From an uncultured Dyadobacter sp. (GTDB lineage Bacteria; Bacteroidota; Bacteroidia; Cytophagales; Spirosomataceae): 8,305 nt of DNA. The stretch lies in NCBI GenBank assembly GCA_946481035.1, contig CAMLNK010000136.1, positions 1 through 8,305 of the forward strand. The letters are read 5' to 3'. Under the pieces are notes generated by a model. The model was not told the DNA's origin, made no database searches, and saw only the letters and a list, made by a program, of their open reading frames with translations. Position numbers and translations under genes: made by a program. Positions 6,399 to 8,305 of this stretch are shown one piece after another. How positions within the stretch are numbered: position 1 is the first letter of the stretch; each line of letters starts with the position of its first letter.

Positions 6399-7181
6399 TC
6401 AAAAATTGGTATCCGGCTTATCCAGTTCCATTTCCTTGATCCAGATATTGCGGTAATATACATCGTGCCCTTCGGATTGCAGTTTCAAACCTCCGGGAGT
6501 GTTGGTAATGCCCTTGCCTCCGTCGTTGCCGCCATCGATACCCGAGTTTTTACCACCCCAAACCTGACTGATTTTCTGGTTGGTATGTACCTTTTTACCA
6601 TTGAAATATAGGGTTACCATCGGCTGCTCTACCAGTTTACCGTCCTTGAAACGCGCCGCGCGGAACAGAATATCGTACGAATTCCACTTCCCGATCCCAT
6701 TATAGGCATAGTAAGGCGATTTGGATTCGTTGATCACCGCCGCCATTCCGTGCGATGTGGTATCGCCGTCGAGCACCTGAATTTCGTAACGGTTTTGGAG
6801 GTAAACACCGCTGTTGCCGCCTGGTTTGGTAATGAGGAACTCCACGTGCGCGCGGAAATCCTTGAATTGCTTTTTGGTAACGATATCCGCCGAGCCGTAG
6901 AGCCCGCCCGCCGAAGCAGGGTCGTTGGCATTGATCGCCGTGCCCTTGTCTACCGGGTCGTTCACAACCGTCCATTTGATCGGTGGCTTGGCTGCAAACC
7001 GTGGGCCTTCCCAGTAAATCCACTTTTCGTCGAGCATTTTGCGGCTGCCGTCGAGGTACACTTCCGCGCCTTTGGGCGCCTTCACGCCCACGCCTACTTG
7101 TGCGTACGCGAGACCGGTGAATGCGATGGCGAGCGCCTGGCCGAGGAAAATGCTTTTCAGCTTCGAGAAATTTCGGTTCAT
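6399..7181 (-). CDS. Secreted DUF1080 protein (3-keto-disaccharide hydrolase-like)
   Basis: A 260-residue protein with a type I signal peptide (residues 1-28, ending AYAQ, with no lipobox cysteine) followed by a DUF1080 LamG/concanavalin-like domain. Family hallmarks run in order: GNSGVYLQNRYEIQVLD (122-138), GKWNSYDI (164-171), VTLYFNGKKVH (189-199), and GGLKLQSEGHDVYYRNI with WIKEM (230-251). DUF1080 proteins were long of unknown function. Some members are now described as cleaving 3-keto-glycosides, products of sugar oxidation at C3, in the periplasm. That role is carried over from the family and is not demonstrated here. The gene lies between an S9 peptidase 63 bases upstream and the cyclase 18 bases downstream on the same strand. 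I found no TAnnTTTG box in the 63-base gap, so transcription from further upstream is plausible. Confidence 0.88.
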   Translation of the reverse strand: MNRNFSKLKSIFLGQALAIAFTGLAYAQVGVGVKAPKGAEVYLDGSRKMLDEKWIYWEGPRFAAKPPIKWTVVNDPVDKGTAINANDPASAGGLYGSADIVTKKQFKDFRAHVEFLITKPGGNSGVYLQNRYEIQVLDGDTTSHGMAAVINESKSPYYAYNGIGKWNSYDILFRAARFKDGKLVEQPMVTLYFNGKKVHTNQKISQVWGGKNSGIDGGNDGGKGITNTPGGLKLQSEGHDVYYRNIWIKEMELDKPDTNF

Positions 7182-7244
7182 ATTGTTGTCGTTTTTTATG
7201 CTGGATATAAGGGTTGGAATTTTTAGAATTTACTCACCGGTCCG

Positions 7245-8305
7245 CTATAACTTCTCTTCAAACAGCTTCAAAATGCGCTTGTACTCGTCGGTCCACGACG
7301 ATGCCTCCACAAATCCATGGTCCTCCATGGGGTAAGACGCCAGCTCCCAGTTGTTTTTGCCGAGCTCGATCAACCGCTGCGCCAACCGCACCACGTCCTG
7401 ATAATGCACATTTACATCCACCATTCCGTGGCAGATCAGCAGGTTGTTTTTCAAACCTGCCGCATGGTAAATGGGGGAGCTTTTGCGGTAAGCGAGGCTG
7501 TCGGCCTGCGGCTCATTGAGGATATTGGCGGTGTAGGGCTGGTTATAAGCGGCCCAGTCGGTAACGGGGCGCAATGCAGCGCCGGCGGTAAACACATCGG
7601 GCGTAGTGAAGAGCGCCATCAGGGTAATGAACCCGCCATACGAGCCGCCGTAAATGCCGATCTTTTTGGGGTCGACGCCGTAGGTTTTCACAAGCCATTG
7701 CGCGCCGTCGGTGTGGTCGGTGAGGTCTTTGCCGCCCATAAAGCGGTAAATGCCTGTGCGCCAGTTGCGACCGTAGCCGGAGCTGGCCCGGTAGTCCATG
7801 TCGAGCACGGTGTAACCTTTGTCGGTGAGCATGTTATGGAACATGTATTCCCTAAAATACTGGCTCCACCATTTGTGGGCGTTTTGCAGGTATCCCGCGC
7901 CGTGGACGAAAATCACCGCCTTGCCGTTCGATTGTTTCGGTTCATAAACCCGTGCGTAAATATCCTGGCCGTCGGTGGCTTTGATGGTCACCACTTTCGC
8001 TTCGCGCCAGGGGTAGGAAAGGAATTCGGGCGAAACCGACCGGGTAACCTGAACCGGCTGCGCATTCTTTGCGGATGCATTATCGAGCAAATAGAGCTCC
8101 CAGGGTGCATTGCTTTTGGAAAAGCGGATGGCCAGGTTCTTTTCGTCGGGGGAGAGCGTCATCTCATGTGCGCCCGTCGTGTGTGTGAGGCGCGTACGTG
8201 CGCCGCCCGTCACGGGCATGCGATACACGTGCTGCTCACCCGGGTGTACTTCGTTGGTAATGAGGTAGAAATTCTTTTTGTCCTTCGAAAGCACCACATT
8301 CTGCA
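7245..8305 (-). CDS. S9 family serine peptidase, dipeptidyl-peptidase IV-like (5' end outside window)
   Basis: The C-terminal part (about 352 codons) of an S9 peptidase entering from the right edge. Numbering here starts at the GTG codon at 8297, which is only an internal valine. Residues 1 to about 95 are the last blades of the N-terminal beta-propeller that screens substrates ([25 protein letters not shown]). From about 100 the alpha/beta-hydrolase domain follows, with [14 protein letters not shown] (131-144) near the oxyanion region. The catalytic triad is complete: S219 in GGSYGGF, D294 in [11 protein letters not shown] and H327 in MEDHGF. Such enzymes release dipeptides or cut short peptides, usually in the periplasm; the signal peptide would be in the missing part. 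The reading frame is intact and shows no decay. The stop is TAG at 7247-7245. Confidence 0.92.
   Translation of the reverse strand, partial: QNVVLSKDKKNFYLITNEVHPGEQHVYRMPVTGGARTRLTHTTGAHEMTLSPDEKNLAIRFSKSNAPWELYLLDNASAKNAQPVQVTRSVSPEFLSYPWREAKVVTIKATDGQDIYARVYEPKQSNGKAVIFVHGAGYLQNAHKWWSQYFREYMFHNMLTDKGYTVLDMDYRASSGYGRNWRTGIYRFMGGKDLTDHTDGAQWLVKTYGVDPKKIGIYGGSYGGFITLMALFTTPDVFTAGAALRPVTDWAAYNQPYTANILNEPQADSLAYRKSSPIYHAAGLKNNLLICHGMVDVNVHYQDVVRLAQRLIELGKNNWELASYPMEDHGFVEASSWTDEYKRILKLFEEKL

Noticed and set aside
6750..7226. 158-codon plus-strand frame across the DUF1080 gene
   Set aside because: It is opposite well-conserved DUF1080 motifs and the signal peptide, and shows no family features. 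The frame at 5652-6053 opposite the cyclase is rejected for the same reason.
1..8305. Polysaccharide utilisation locus, defence island or mobile element
   Set aside because: No SusC/SusD, hybrid two-component regulator, transposase, integrase, terminal repeats or defence nucleases beyond the single PIN toxin-antitoxin pair are visible.

Overview
The window looks like chromosomal DNA of a free-living member of the Bacteroidota, probably Cytophagales and perhaps Dyadobacter-like. Three things support this: a secreted-enzyme gene set typical of plant-polymer or glycan degraders, starts without clear Shine-Dalgarno sequences, and two promoter elements matching the Bacteroidota TAnnTTTG -7 box. 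The genus is an inference; no rRNA or other marker gene is present. I see no tRNA, rRNA, CRISPR array or insertion sequence, and no intergenic stretch longer than about 210 bases.

Left block (1-3995), all on the minus strand. In transcription order it holds a small, extremely acidic hypothetical protein with its own terminator, then a secreted 879-residue family 2 glycoside hydrolase (GH2) with a good Bacteroidota promoter. A compact antitoxin/PIN-toxin pair follows, with stop and start codons overlapping as TAATG. Last is the first 21 codons of a gene running off the left edge, possibly a sugar 2-epimerase of the AGE family. The toxin-antitoxin pair sits just after the GH2 stop, and its likely -7 box overlaps that stop codon.

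Middle (3996-5475). A divergent intergenic region leads into the only plus-strand gene, a secreted or membrane-anchored beta-propeller related to PQQ-dependent sugar (sorbosone/glucose) dehydrogenases. It ends at a long perfect hairpin that also serves the converging gene on the other side.

Right block (5496-8305), all on the minus strand. An S9 (dipeptidyl-peptidase IV-like) serine peptidase enters from the right edge. It is followed by a secreted DUF1080 protein (the LamG-like fold now linked to 3-keto-glycoside cleavage) and, 18 bases later, by a cyclase-family protein. The cyclase has an extra N-terminal domain and lacks two of the usual metal-binding histidines.

Together the genes suggest extracellular and periplasmic handling of glycans and oxidised sugars (GH2, PQQ-type dehydrogenase, DUF1080, possibly an epimerase), plus peptide scavenging by the S9 enzyme. 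There is no SusC/SusD pair or regulator in view, so this is not a recognisable polysaccharide utilisation locus. Most of the window is ordinary. The cyclase with its altered metal site and added domain, next to DUF1080, is the part most worth a second look.
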